Of a stretch of DNA of 64,000 bases, positions 18,899-27,639 are shown piece by piece. This stretch comes from Pseudomonadota bacterium (GTDB taxonomy: Bacteria > Myxococcota > Myxococcia > Myxococcales > Myxococcaceae): positions 482,737 through 546,736 of the forward strand of contig JAFAFL010000137.1 of the NCBI GenBank assembly GCA_023423535.1, read 5' to 3'. The translations under genes were made by a program, and so were the position numbers. Position 1 is the stretch's first letter. Each line of letters starts with the position of its first letter. The notes beneath the pieces are model-generated. The model was given only the letters and a program-made list of their open reading frames with translations. It was not told the origin of the DNA and ran no database searches.

Positions 18899-20281
18899 AT
18901 GGCGAACGGCAGCATCGAGCTGGATCTGAACCTGGCGACGAAGGACGGCATCGGCGAGGGCGGGCTCTCGCGCGAGGACTTCACCGCGCTCGCCCCGCGG
19001 GTGAAGGCCATCCACGAGGACCTTCAGGCGAAGCGGAAGAGCGGCACCCTGCGCTTCTTCGATCTGCCCGGCGACCGCGAGGCGGCGGACGCGGCGAAGC
19101 GGATGGCGGAGGAGCTGCGCCGCGAGTTCGACGACCTGCTGGTGCTCGGCATCGGCGGCTCGTCGCTGGGCGCGAAGGCGCTCTACACCGCGCTGTGCCA
19201 CCCCCTGAACAACCTCCTGCCGAAGGAGAAGCGGAAGGGGATGCGGCTGTTCTTCCCCGACAACGCGGACCCGTCGACCTTCAGCGGGCTGCTCGACGTG
19301 CTCGACCTCGACCGGACCGCGATCGCGGCGATCACCAAGAGCGGCGGCACCGCGGAGACCTGGTCGCAGATGCTCGTCTTGCGCGAGAAGTGGAAGTCGC
19401 GCGGCGGCGAGAAGGCGATGGGTCGCCACGTGGTGGGCGTGACCGATCCTTCGAGCGGGACCCTGCGGAAGATCAGCGAGCAGAGCGGCTGGCGGACCCT
19501 GCCGGTGCCGCCGGCGGTGGGTGGGCGGTTCTCGGTGCTGACCGCGGTGGGCCTGCTGCCCGCGGCCGCGGCGGGGATGGACGTGGACGGGCTGCTCGCC
19601 GGCGCGGCGGAGATGGTGAAGCGCTGCGAGACGGACGACGTGCTCAAGAATCCCGCCTACGCGCTGGCCACCGCGCTCTACCTCATGGACACGAAGCGCG
19701 GCCGGCGCATCCACGTGTTCATGCCGTACGCGGACGCGCTGCGCGAGACGAGCGACTGGTTCGTGCAGCTGTGGGCGGAGAGCCTGGGCAAGAACCCGAA
19801 CGTGGGGCCCACGCCGATCCGCGCGGTGGGCGCGACGGATCAGCACTCGCTGGTGCAGCTCCTCATGGAGGGCCCTGACGACAAGTGCACCGTGTTCGCG
19901 CGGGTGGACAAGCCGTCGCGGGACCTCTCGCTGCCGCCGGGCTGGGAGGAGATGGGCGACGTGAAGTACCTCGGCGGGCACCGGATGGGCGAGTTGCTCA
20001 ACGTGGAGCACCACGCCACTGCCGCCGCGCTGGCGGGGCAGGGCCGCCCGTCGATGACGCTGCGGATCAGCGAGCTCAACGCGCACACGGTGGGGCAGCT
20101 GCTCATGCTCTGGGAGATCGCCACCGCGTACGCCGGGCCGCTCTACGGCGTGAACCCGTTCGACCAGCCGGGAGTGGAGGCCGGGAAGCGGTTCATCGGC
20201 GGGCTCCTCGGGCGCGCGGGCTACGAGAAGTACCGCGAGGAGCTCGAGCAGCGGCCGCCGAAGCGCGAGTGGGTGCTGTAG
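18899..20281 (+). CDS. pgi: Glucose-6-phosphate isomerase
   Basis: Interconverts glucose 6-phosphate and fructose 6-phosphate in the cytoplasm. The 460-residue protein has two SIS sugar-isomerase domains. The first carries the phosphate-binding loop LGIGGSSLGAKAL (near residue 83) and ITKSGGTAET. The C-terminal signature GVNPFDQPGVEAGKR, with the catalytic-region Lys, is intact. It is shorter than the E. coli enzyme (about 550) and fits the shorter bacterial type. GGAGGGGAG lies 8 nt before the ATG. A strong terminator precedes it, so it has its own promoter. It supplies the substrate for the phosphofructokinase encoded at 39.7-40.8 kb. Confidence 0.96.
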   Translation: MANGSIELDLNLATKDGIGEGGLSREDFTALAPRVKAIHEDLQAKRKSGTLRFFDLPGDREAADAAKRMAEELRREFDDLLVLGIGGSSLGAKALYTALCHPLNNLLPKEKRKGMRLFFPDNADPSTFSGLLDVLDLDRTAIAAITKSGGTAETWSQMLVLREKWKSRGGEKAMGRHVVGVTDPSSGTLRKISEQSGWRTLPVPPAVGGRFSVLTAVGLLPAAAAGMDVDGLLAGAAEMVKRCETDDVLKNPAYALATALYLMDTKRGRRIHVFMPYADALRETSDWFVQLWAESLGKNPNVGPTPIRAVGATDQHSLVQLLMEGPDDKCTVFARVDKPSRDLSLPPGWEEMGDVKYLGGHRMGELLNVEHHATAAALAGQGRPSMTLRISELNAHTVGQLLMLWEIATAYAGPLYGVNPFDQPGVEAGKRFIGGLLGRAGYEKYREELEQRPPKREWVL

Positions 20282-20344
20282 CCGTCGGGTTGCAGCTGCG
20301 GCCCCCGGCTGGCGCCGCCGGGGCGCGCGGCTAGAATCATTCCC

Positions 20345-21226
20345 GTGCCCCGGCTGAAGACCGTCGTCACGGTGATCTCGAAGATCTCCGAGCGCCCCGC
20401 GCATCCGCATTCGGCGGTGGTCGTCATCTACGGCCACGAGCTCGGGCGGAAGTACGACCTAGTGGACCAGACGCTGGTGGTGGGGCGCTCGTCGAAGGCG
20501 GACATCCAGATCGATCAGGAGTCGGTCAGCCGCAACCACGCGAAGATGATCGCCGGGCCGAAGGGCGTGACGGTCGAGGATCTCGGCTCGACGAACGGGA
20601 CCTTCGTCAACGACGTGCCGATCAGCGGCGTCGCGCAGCTGCGGAACGGGGACCTGATCAAGATCGGCCGGACGATCTTCAAGTTCATCGCCGGCGGGAA
20701 CATCGAGGCCGCGTACCACGACGAGATCTACCGGCTGACCACGGTGGACGGGCTGACCCAGGTCTTCAACCGGCGCTACTTCGAGGAGGCGCTGGACCGG
20801 GAGATCAGCCGCTGCAACCGGTACGGGCGCGCGTTGACGCTGGCGCTGCTGGACATCGATCACTTCAAGAAGATCAACGACACCTTCGGGCACCTCGCGG
20901 GCGACAGCGTGCTCAAGCAGCTCGCGGGCGCGGTGAAGGCGAAGATCCGGCGCGAGGACGTGTTCGCGCGCTACGGCGGCGAGGAGTTCGCGCTGCTCCT
21001 CCCCGAGGTGGATGTGCCCGGCGCGCTGAAGCTCGCGGAGAAGGTGCGCAGGCTCGTGGAGGCGCACACGTTCACCTTCGAGGGGCAGAAAATCCCCGTC
21101 ACCGTGTCGCTCGGGCTGGCGTCCCTCTCGGCAAACCAGGCAGGGCCCGAGCTGATCAAGGCCGCCGACGCGCGGCTCTACCAGGCGAAGAGCGCCGGCA
21201 GGAACCGCGTGGTGGGGAAGGGCTGA
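20345..21226 (+). CDS. FHA-domain diguanylate cyclase
   Basis: Makes cyclic di-GMP from two GTP. The 293-residue cytoplasmic protein has an FHA domain (about 25-115, with VVGRSS, SVSRNHAK and DLGSTNGTFVND) and a C-terminal GGDEF domain (about 125-290). The active-site motif is GGEEF at 211-215 and the inhibitory c-di-GMP site RRED is at 202-205, five residues upstream, so both activity and product inhibition are expected. The FHA should dock phosphothreonine and tie output to Ser/Thr kinases. The same architecture is known from Bdellovibrio DgcB. GTG start, 63 nt after pgi; no terminator seen between them. Confidence 0.92.
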   Translation: MPRLKTVVTVISKISERPAHPHSAVVVIYGHELGRKYDLVDQTLVVGRSSKADIQIDQESVSRNHAKMIAGPKGVTVEDLGSTNGTFVNDVPISGVAQLRNGDLIKIGRTIFKFIAGGNIEAAYHDEIYRLTTVDGLTQVFNRRYFEEALDREISRCNRYGRALTLALLDIDHFKKINDTFGHLAGDSVLKQLAGAVKAKIRREDVFARYGGEEFALLLPEVDVPGALKLAEKVRRLVEAHTFTFEGQKIPVTVSLGLASLSANQAGPELIKAADARLYQAKSAGRNRVVGKG

Positions 21227-21352
21227 CGGGCGCAGTCGGGTGCGCAGGCCCGAGCCCGGTCCGGCGCAAGCGCAGGGCTCCCGGCGGCGCGTGCAGTTGG
21301 GCTCGACGCGCGCGGCGCAAGCGGCTGGCCCAGCTCAGGCCGGTCCGCTCGG

Positions 21353-23248
21353 CTAGGCGAAGACGCCTTCGCGCGCGTTGAGGATGGCGTCGAGCATCCC
21401 TTGCACCGACTCGCGGGTGCGCTCGTTGAGGCGGTGGACGAGCGCGATGTCCTCGTGCGCCGCCGGGTCATGACCGTCCACACGCAGGGGTTGCCCGAAG
21501 CGGATGATCCAGCGCGCGGGCAGCGGCACCGGCGAGGTCAGCGGCACATAGGGAAGCCCGAGCGGTCCGCCCGGCAGTCGCCCGAGCAGCGGCATCGACT
21601 CCTCGGCGCCGACGATGGCGACGGGGACGATGGGCGCGCCGGTCCGCAGCGCGATCTTCACGAAGCCGCCACGTCCGAAGCGCATCAGCCGGTAGCGCTC
21701 CTTCCACGGCTTGCCGATGCCCTGCAGGCCCTCGGGGAAGACGATGACGGGCCGGCCCTCGCCGAGCAGACGCAGCGCGTTCTCCGGACAGGCGCGCACC
21801 GCCCCCAGCCGGTTGAGCAGTGTGCCGAGGAACGGCGCTAGGTAGACCTGATCCTCCACCAGCCACCGCGCATCGAGCAGGTCGGGGCGCTCCCTCATCA
21901 GCGCCGCGTGCAGCACCGGCCCATCGATCGGCAAGGCGCCGGAGTGGTTCGCAACGAGGATGACCGGGCCGGCAGGGATGTTCTCCGCGCCCTCGACCCG
22001 GACCCGGAAGTAGCGCTCGTAGAGGAAGGCGCCGAGCGGCTGCAGATCCCTCGCGAGCCCCGCGTCCCGCCCATAGGCATCGAGGTCCGTCGCCGCCGCC
22101 CCGCCGAGCCCCGTCTGCAGCGCCCGCCACACGCCCCAGGCTCCGCCCAGCGCCGCCGACAGAGGACCGCCGGATACCGCCTGCGTGAGCAGGTCCCGCC
22201 CCAGCACCACCGCCCCCACCGCTCGCGCACGCAGGGACGCGTCTTCCGTCACGGGCGCGTCGGCGTCGGTCGCGGTCGCAGAAGCATCCTCCTCGCCCGC
22301 TCGGGTGAGAGGGGTGAGGTGAGGGGAATCGGAAGCCTCCGCCGAGCGGGTGAAGCCTTCCGCGGACTGCTCCTCGGCATCGGGACGGGCTGCCGGAGTC
22401 TCTGCGGGAGCTGCCGGAGTCTCTGCGGGGGCTGCCGGAGTCTCTGCACGGGCTGCCGAAGTCTCTGCGGGAGCTGCCGGACGCTCTGCACGGGCTGCCG
22501 GACGCTCTGCACGAACTGCCGGATGCTCTGCACGGGCTGCCGGATGCTCTGCACGGGCCGCCGGATGCTCTGCGCGGGACGTCGGAGCTTCTGCGCGAGC
22601 CGTCGGAGCTTCTGCGCGAGTTGCCGGAGCCTCTGCGCGAGTTGCCGGATGCTCTGCGCGAGTTGCCGGATGCTCTGCGCGGGTTGCCGGAACCTCTGCT
22701 CGGGACGCCGGAGCCTCTGCGCGCGACCTCGGGGCTTCTGCACGGGACGTCGGAGCTTCTGCTCGGGACGTCGGAGCTTCTGCGCGGGACGTCGGAGCTT
22801 CTGCGCGCGACGTCGGAGCCTCTGCGCGCGACGTCGGAGCCTCTGCACGGGACGTCGGGGCTTCTGTGCGCGACGTCGGGGCTCCGCTTCCCGCCCGTGA
22901 CGGCTTCGCTCGGCTGGCAGCGGCCCTCGTCCTCGGTGCCGCCGCTTCGCGAGAGGTCTCGGCTGGCGCGCGGGGCTTTGCCGCTCTCGTCGCCTTCGCT
23001 GCGCCCTTCGCAGCACCACGTCGTGCACTCCCGTCGGCTCCCTCCGACTTCGCCGTGTCGCGCGGGGCTGGCTTCTTCTTCGCCGGCTTCCCGGCCGACT
23101 TCGGCTCGGCCTTCTTCGCCGACGCGGTGGCCGCGACCGGCCTCCCACCCGAACCCGAACCCGCAGCCGGCTCGCCCTCCACCGGCTTCGCGGCCGGCGC
23201 GGCGCCGCGCTTGAACGGATCGTTTCCCAGCACTCCGCCCCGAGCCAT
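21353..23248 (-). CDS. Lysophospholipid acyltransferase (PlsC-type) with repeat-rich N-terminal extension
   Basis: A 631-residue protein whose last 270 residues form a PlsC-like acyltransferase: NHSGALPIDG (the HX4D catalytic motif) and FPEGLQGIGKP (glycerol-phosphate binding). It should acylate a glycerolipid at the inner membrane. The first 120 residues are Lys/Ala/Pro-rich and histone-tail-like. Residues about 122-288 are some 24 tandem heptads of the form A-E-x-P-x-x-R, encoded by a 21-bp repeat. The true start is the ATG at 23248, with AGGAGAGGG upstream; the frame reads open far beyond it only because of GC bias. The ATG shares a base with the TGA of the epimerase gene, so translation is coupled. 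Confidence 0.9.
   Translation of the reverse strand: MARGGVLGNDPFKRGAAPAAKPVEGEPAAGSGSGGRPVAATASAKKAEPKSAGKPAKKKPAPRDTAKSEGADGSARRGAAKGAAKATRAAKPRAPAETSREAAAPRTRAAASRAKPSRAGSGAPTSRTEAPTSRAEAPTSRAEAPTSRAEAPTSRAEAPTSRAEAPTSRAEAPRSRAEAPASRAEVPATRAEHPATRAEHPATRAEAPATRAEAPTARAEAPTSRAEHPAARAEHPAARAEHPAVRAERPAARAERPAAPAETSAARAETPAAPAETPAAPAETPAARPDAEEQSAEGFTRSAEASDSPHLTPLTRAGEEDASATATDADAPVTEDASLRARAVGAVVLGRDLLTQAVSGGPLSAALGGAWGVWRALQTGLGGAAATDLDAYGRDAGLARDLQPLGAFLYERYFRVRVEGAENIPAGPVILVANHSGALPIDGPVLHAALMRERPDLLDARWLVEDQVYLAPFLGTLLNRLGAVRACPENALRLLGEGRPVIVFPEGLQGIGKPWKERYRLMRFGRGGFVKIALRTGAPIVPVAIVGAEESMPLLGRLPGGPLGLPYVPLTSPVPLPARWIIRFGQPLRVDGHDPAAHEDIALVHRLNERTRESVQGMLDAILNAREGVFA
22385..22885 (-). 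repeat. 21-bp tandem repeat encoding about 24 heptapeptides
   Basis: In the coding (minus) strand this reads as consecutive heptads. The copies nearest the N-terminus are AEAPTSR and almost identical; later ones drift to AEHPATR, AEHPAAR, AERPAAR and AETPAAP. The Glu and Arg positions are the most constant. The gradient from uniform to diverged copies suggests recent expansion by slippage or unequal crossing-over at the N-terminal end. Confidence 0.9.
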
Positions 23249-24222
23249 CACGCCCTCTCCTGTAGCGCAGCCGCCGCGGCGCGGGTGTCGTACCGGGGCA
23301 CGAAGCCCAGCTCCCGCTCGGCGCGGCTGCCGTCGGCGACCCAGCTGTAGCGGATGTAGTCGAGCAGCCCCGGCTTCCCGCTCGACAGGCCGAGCCTCCC
23401 CAACACGCCCAGCGCTGCCCTCGCTACGCCGCCCGGCAGCGGGACCACGTGCCCTCCCGCCAGCCGCACCAGGCCGCTGAAGGAGACCACGCCCGGACCG
23501 ACGACGTTCAGCGCGCCCTCCGCGCCCGCGTGGACGGCCCGATGCAGCGCCTCCACCGCGTCCTCCTCGTGCAGCGCCTGCCAGTTCGGATCGAAGCCCA
23601 GCAACGTCGGCACCGCCCGCGTGCGCAGAAGGCGCATCACCGGGTTGTCCACCCTCGGCCCGAGCACCGGCGCGAAGCGCAGCACGAGCACCTTCGTCTC
23701 CGGGTGCGCCTTGCGGAAGCCCTCCACCTGGCGCTCGACCTCGACCTTGTCGGTGACGAAGCGGCTGCCGGGACACCCGTAGAGCTCGGCGCCTTCGGAG
23801 AGGTAGGCGGGGTTCTGTCCGCGCGCGCCGTACACCACCGTGTAGGAGGCGACCACCAGCCTGCGCACGCGGGCTCTCGCCGAGGCGCTGAGGACGTTGA
23901 GCGTACCGGCCACCTCCAGCTCGTGCGCGAGCGCGCCCATCCCCGCCGGCGACAGCGGCAGCGCGAGGTGCACCACCGCGTCGATCTCCGACTCCTCGAA
24001 GGCCTCGACGAGCAGCCGCTCCGACTCGGGCCTCGCGAGGTTCACGCGGCGGAACTGCGTCTTTGCGCCCAGCCGCTCCGGCCGGCTCGTGTCCAGCGCG
24101 AGCACGCTCTGCACGCCCTCGTCCCTCTCGAGCAGCGGCAACAGGAGCGAGGCCAGATCCCCGGACGCTCCGGTGACCGCCACGCGCAGACCCTCTCGCC
24201 GCTCCGACTGACCCGTCGCCAT
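23248..24222 (-). CDS. NAD-dependent epimerase/dehydratase (extended SDR)
   Basis: A 324-residue Rossmann-fold protein. The nucleotide-binding loop is VTGASGDLAS (near residue 15). The usual YxxxK pair may be replaced: the expected region reads SYTVVYGARGQNPAYL, then RFVTDKVEVERQV, so T-D-K occupies the place of YxxxK and the catalytic Tyr is uncertain. The substrate is unknown. The start at 24222 follows from the conserved N-terminus; the frame is open upstream only because of GC bias. It ends in TGATG with the acyltransferase gene, suggesting a shared lipid-related job. It is divergent from mutL with about 55 bp between. Confidence 0.85.
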   Translation of the reverse strand: MATGQSERREGLRVAVTGASGDLASLLLPLLERDEGVQSVLALDTSRPERLGAKTQFRRVNLARPESERLLVEAFEESEIDAVVHLALPLSPAGMGALAHELEVAGTLNVLSASARARVRRLVVASYTVVYGARGQNPAYLSEGAELYGCPGSRFVTDKVEVERQVEGFRKAHPETKVLVLRFAPVLGPRVDNPVMRLLRTRAVPTLLGFDPNWQALHEEDAVEALHRAVHAGAEGALNVVGPGVVSFSGLVRLAGGHVVPLPGGVARAALGVLGRLGLSSGKPGLLDYIRYSWVADGSRAERELGFVPRYDTRAAAAALQERA

Positions 24223-24277
24223 CGCGCGCGCGTGATAGCGCAAACAGGCCGCGAAAGGGGTGATAGTGCTCGCCGCG

Positions 24278-26071
24278 ATGGCGAACGTCGCGGTCCTCCC
24301 CGACAACCTCATCAACAAGATCGCGGCCGGCGAGGTCGTCGAGCGGCCCGCGTCCGTGGTGAAGGAGCTGGTGGAGAACGCGCTCGACGCGGGCGCCTCC
24401 TCGATTCGCGTGGGCCTCTCCGCCGGGGGCCTCGCGCTGGTGGCGGTGACCGACGACGGCCGCGGCATGTCGCGCGAGGACGCGACGCTGGCGATGACCC
24501 GCCACGCGACGAGCAAGCTGCGCGAGCTCGACGGGCTCTTCACCCTCCGCACCATGGGCTTCCGCGGCGAGGCGCTCCCGGCGATCGCCTCGGTCTCCCG
24601 GTTCTCGCTCGTCACCAGCGAACGCGACGCGCCGGTCGGCACGCGCACCTTCTGCGAGGGCGGCGGTCCGCTGCTCGTCGAGGACGCGGCGCCGGTGGGC
24701 GGCACGCGCATCCGGGTCGAGGACCTCTTCTTCAACACGCCCGCGCGCCGGAAGTTCATGCGCGCCGAGGCGACCGAGCTCAAGCACTGCGAGGAGGCGG
24801 TGGCGCGGGTGGCGCTGGCGCATCCGGCGGTGGCCTTCAGCCTCGAGCACGAGGGCCGGCCGCTGCTCTCCAGCCCCGCCTGTCCCGACGACGTGCGCGA
24901 GCGCATCGCGGCGATCCTCGGCGCCGACGTGCACCGGCACCTGCTCCCGGTGGAGGAGCGGAGGCTGGGCATCGCGGTGAAGGGCTATATCGCCGCGCCG
25001 GAATACAACCTCTCCAACGCGCGCGGGCTCTACCTCTTCGTCAACGGCCGCTACGTGCGGGACAGGGCGCTCAACGCCGCGATCAGCCGCGCGTTCGGCG
25101 ACGTGCTCCCCTATGGGCGCCAGCCGGTGGTGGTGCTCTACCTCGAGCTCGATCCGCGCGACGTGGACGTCAACGTGCACCCGCAGAAGATCGAGGTCCG
25201 CTTCGGCGACGTGCGCGGCGTCTCGGACGCGCTCTTCCACGGGATCTCCACCGCTCTGCGACGCGCGGAGGCGGAGGCCCTACAGCAGAACGCGCCGCCT
25301 CCGAGCGACGCCGCCCACTACGCGCTGGCGGTGGACCGGTTCCTCGCGCGGGCCCGGGGAGAGGAGGGCCCGCTGCCCGCTGCGGAGGACGCAAGCCCGT
25401 TCTCGCGGCTCGACTCGGACCGGCCCGCGGCGATGGGCGAGGCCCGGCCGGGGCTCAACGAGGCGCCGCCGCCGGGCTTCTATGCAGGCCTGCGCCATCT
25501 CGCGCTGCACGCGCGCCGCTACTGGCTCTGCGAGGGCTCGGGCGGGACGCTGGTGATCGTCGATCCGCACGCGGCCTGGGAGCGCGCGCTGTTCGAGAGC
25601 GCGCTGCGCCGCATCGATCGCGCCGAGGGCACGCGCGAATCCGGAGGGCTCTTCAGCGCCACGGTGACGGTGCCGGCCGCGGAGGCGAAGCGGCTCTCTT
25701 CTGCGCTGCCGGCACTGGAGGCGCTGGGGCTCGACGTGGAGCCGTTCGGTCGCGACACCTTCGCCATCCGCGCGGTGCCCGCGGGCTGCGAGACGGTCGA
25801 TGGGCGCGCGCTGCTGGTGGAGCTCGCGGCGGCGGTGCCGCTCGGTGAGGGGCCTCATCCGCGCGCGGCGCTGGTGCCCGCGGCGAGAGCGCTGGCGTGC
25901 GCGGCGGCGAAAGCTCAAACGCTGGAGCCCTCGGCGGAGGCGCGCGCGGCGCTCTTCGCGCAGCTCGATGCGGCGGGCTGGGAGCACGCGGCGCGGCACG
26001 GCCGGGTGGTGCTGGAGGAGCTCCCCCTGCTGATGCTCGAGGCCCGCGCGCGCGGGATGGAGGTGACCTGA
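24278..26071 (+). CDS. mutL: DNA mismatch repair protein MutL
   Basis: Couples mismatch recognition by MutS to strand incision. About 597 residues. The N-terminal GHKL ATPase has INKIAAGEVVERPASVVKELVENALDAGA, DDGRGM, RHATSK and MGFRGEALPAIASVS. A variable linker follows (about 340-400), then a C-terminal dimerisation domain. That domain contains D-P-H-A-A-W-E-R-A-L-F-E, matching the metal-binding endonuclease motif DQHAxxExxxxE except for Pro in place of Gln. This suggests a nicking MutL, as in bacteria without MutH. The ATG at 24278 starts the conserved region; in-frame GTG codons lie 12 and 18 nt upstream. The next gene starts 1 nt after the stop. Confidence 0.94.
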   Translation: MANVAVLPDNLINKIAAGEVVERPASVVKELVENALDAGASSIRVGLSAGGLALVAVTDDGRGMSREDATLAMTRHATSKLRELDGLFTLRTMGFRGEALPAIASVSRFSLVTSERDAPVGTRTFCEGGGPLLVEDAAPVGGTRIRVEDLFFNTPARRKFMRAEATELKHCEEAVARVALAHPAVAFSLEHEGRPLLSSPACPDDVRERIAAILGADVHRHLLPVEERRLGIAVKGYIAAPEYNLSNARGLYLFVNGRYVRDRALNAAISRAFGDVLPYGRQPVVVLYLELDPRDVDVNVHPQKIEVRFGDVRGVSDALFHGISTALRRAEAEALQQNAPPPSDAAHYALAVDRFLARARGEEGPLPAAEDASPFSRLDSDRPAAMGEARPGLNEAPPPGFYAGLRHLALHARRYWLCEGSGGTLVIVDPHAAWERALFESALRRIDRAEGTRESGGLFSATVTVPAAEAKRLSSALPALEALGLDVEPFGRDTFAIRAVPAGCETVDGRALLVELAAAVPLGEGPHPRAALVPAARALACAAAKAQTLEPSAEARAALFAQLDAAGWEHAARHGRVVLEELPLLMLEARARGMEVT

Positions 26072-26072
26072 C

Positions 26073-27080
26073 ATGGCCAGGCAACTGCCGCCTTCGAGGT
26101 TCCACGCGGAGGGTCCCTTCTCACCGGCGCTCGGCGCGCAGGGGCCGCACGCGCAGACGATCCTCGGCTCGCTGATGAGGCCCGGCCGCCACGTGCCCGC
26201 GCGACGGGAGCGCTGGACGACGCCGGACGGGGACTTTCTCGATGTCGATCACGTCAGCGCGCCCGCGGAGGCGCCGCACGTGCTCGTGCTGCACGGCCTC
26301 GAGGGCTCGTCGCGCGCGGGCTACGTGCTGGAGACGCTGCGCGGGATCGCTCGTCGCGGCTGGGGCGCGGTGGCGCTGAACTTCCGCTCCTGCAGCGGCG
26401 AGCCGAATGTGCACGCACGCTCGTACAACTCGGGCGATCCCACCGACGCGCTCTTCACCGTGAAGCAGATGCGCGAGCGGCTGGGGATCCGGGGGCCCGT
26501 GTTCGGCGTGGGCTTCTCGCTCGGCGGCAGCGTGCTGCTGAACCTCCTCGCGCGAACGGGGAGTGACTGCCCGCTCGATGGCGGCGCGGCGGTGAGCGTG
26601 CCGTTCGAGCTCGGCACCTGCGCGGACCTTCTCGATCGGGGGCCGGGCCTGACATTCATCTACAAGCGCATGTTCCTCGCGTCGCTGAAGGCGAAGGCGC
26701 TCGGGCGCACCGGCAGCGAGGGCGGGGCGGTGCTCGATCCGAAGCGCATCCGCGAGGCGGACGGCATCCGCGCCTTCGACGGGGCGGTGACCGCGCCGCT
26801 CTTCGGCTACCCCAGCGCGGAGGCCTACTACGCGGACTGCTCAACGGCGCCGAGGCTGCGCGACATCGTGCGGCCCACGGTGCTGGTCACCGCCGAGGAC
26901 GATCCCATCGCGCCCGCGCGCTGCCTGCCGGACGACGTGCTGGACAACCCCTGGCTCTCGCTGGTGCGGACAGAGCGCGGAGGACACGTGGGCTTCATCG
27001 GGGGATCGCTCGCGCGGCCGCAGTGGTGGGGCGAGGCGCAGGCGCTCGCGTTCTTCGATCACCTGCTCGCGGCGGCGTGA
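26073..27080 (+). CDS. YheT-family alpha/beta hydrolase
   Basis: A 335-residue serine hydrolase of the YheT/EMB8 group, with physiological substrate unknown (probably a lipid or other ester). Family markers are an N-terminal GPHAQTILGSL, the oxyanion region HGLEGSSRAGYV, the nucleophile elbow GFSLGGS, the acidic residue in VTAEDDPIAP and the His in GGHVGFIGG, so the triad is complete. The ATG lies 1 nt after the mutL stop, so it is probably expressed with mutL. A cytoplasmic or membrane-associated location is likely, as there is no signal peptide. Confidence 0.9.
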   Translation: MARQLPPSRFHAEGPFSPALGAQGPHAQTILGSLMRPGRHVPARRERWTTPDGDFLDVDHVSAPAEAPHVLVLHGLEGSSRAGYVLETLRGIARRGWGAVALNFRSCSGEPNVHARSYNSGDPTDALFTVKQMRERLGIRGPVFGVGFSLGGSVLLNLLARTGSDCPLDGGAAVSVPFELGTCADLLDRGPGLTFIYKRMFLASLKAKALGRTGSEGGAVLDPKRIREADGIRAFDGAVTAPLFGYPSAEAYYADCSTAPRLRDIVRPTVLVTAEDDPIAPARCLPDDVLDNPWLSLVRTERGGHVGFIGGSLARPQWWGEAQALAFFDHLLAAA

Positions 27081-27103
27081 CGCTTCGCGCCGGGCCGCGA
27101 AAA

Positions 27104-27131
27104 TTGACCGATCCCTTTGCGCTGCTACCTT
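27104..27131 (+). promoter_or_regulatory. Candidate sigma-70-type promoter
   Basis: TTGACC (27104-27109) and TACCTT (27126-27131) are 16 bp apart, in an AT-richer patch of the 121-bp gap between the YheT gene and the coiled-coil gene. It would give a leader of about 65 nt. Motif match only. Confidence 0.35.
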
Positions 27132-27201
27132 CCGCGACAACGCTGTAGCGCGGGAGGCACCCGACGATGCGAGGCGTGATCACCGGCCGAGAAGTCCTCA
27201 C

Positions 27202-27639
27202 ATGAGCATCCCCACGCCACCGCCGCTTCCAGATGCCGCGCTCGCGAGTGCGCTCAACGTGCCGCCGGGCGCGCAGGGGCTGGTGCCGTCCGGCTTCGCC
27301 GAGAAGGCCATGGCGTCGCTGATGCAGATGCACGGCGAGCTGATGGAGGAGAAGGAGCGCCGCGTCGAGCTCCACCGCCGCCTCATGGAGCGCGAACAGG
27401 CCCTCGCGGAGATGCGGATGTACGTGCAGCTGCTCGAGGACCGGCTCCACGCTTCGACGCAGCCCGCGCCGGCGCCGGCGTCTGCGCCCGAGCCGATTGC
27501 TCCGGTGGCTGCGCCCGTCGAGGCTTCGAAGGCCCCGGTCCCCGAGGCCGCTCCGGCCCCGCGCGCGCCGGCACAGGCTCCGCGTCCGCCGCAGGCCTCT
27601 CGCGCTGCAAAGGCTTCAGACGGTTGGAAGGTGTGGTGA
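27202..27639 (+). CDS. Hypothetical coiled-coil protein with Ala/Pro tail
   Basis: A 145-residue protein. Residues about 35-85 form a strongly charged amphipathic helix (MHGELMEEKERRVELHRRLMEREQ) that should make a coiled coil. Residues 90-140 are Ala/Pro-rich and probably disordered. There is no signal peptide and no recognised family. Its TGA overlaps the GTG of the following outer-membrane-type gene (GTGA), so the two are translationally coupled. Confidence 0.65.
   Translation: MSIPTPPPLPDAALASALNVPPGAQGLVPSGFAEKAMASLMQMHGELMEEKERRVELHRRLMEREQALAEMRMYVQLLEDRLHASTQPAPAPASAPEPIAPVAAPVEASKAPVPEAAPAPRAPAQAPRPPQASRAAKASDGWKVW

Noticed and set aside
22350..22900. Cys-rich repeat frame on the plus strand (repeated C-R-S-L-C)
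   Set aside because: It is the reverse reading of the 21-bp repeat in the acyltransferase gene. The apparent Cys pattern is a by-product of the repeat.
23249..25240. N-terminal extension of the acyltransferase frame up to 25240
   Set aside because: It runs antisense to mutL and out of frame through the epimerase; the ATG at 23248 has a ribosome site and begins protein-like sequence.
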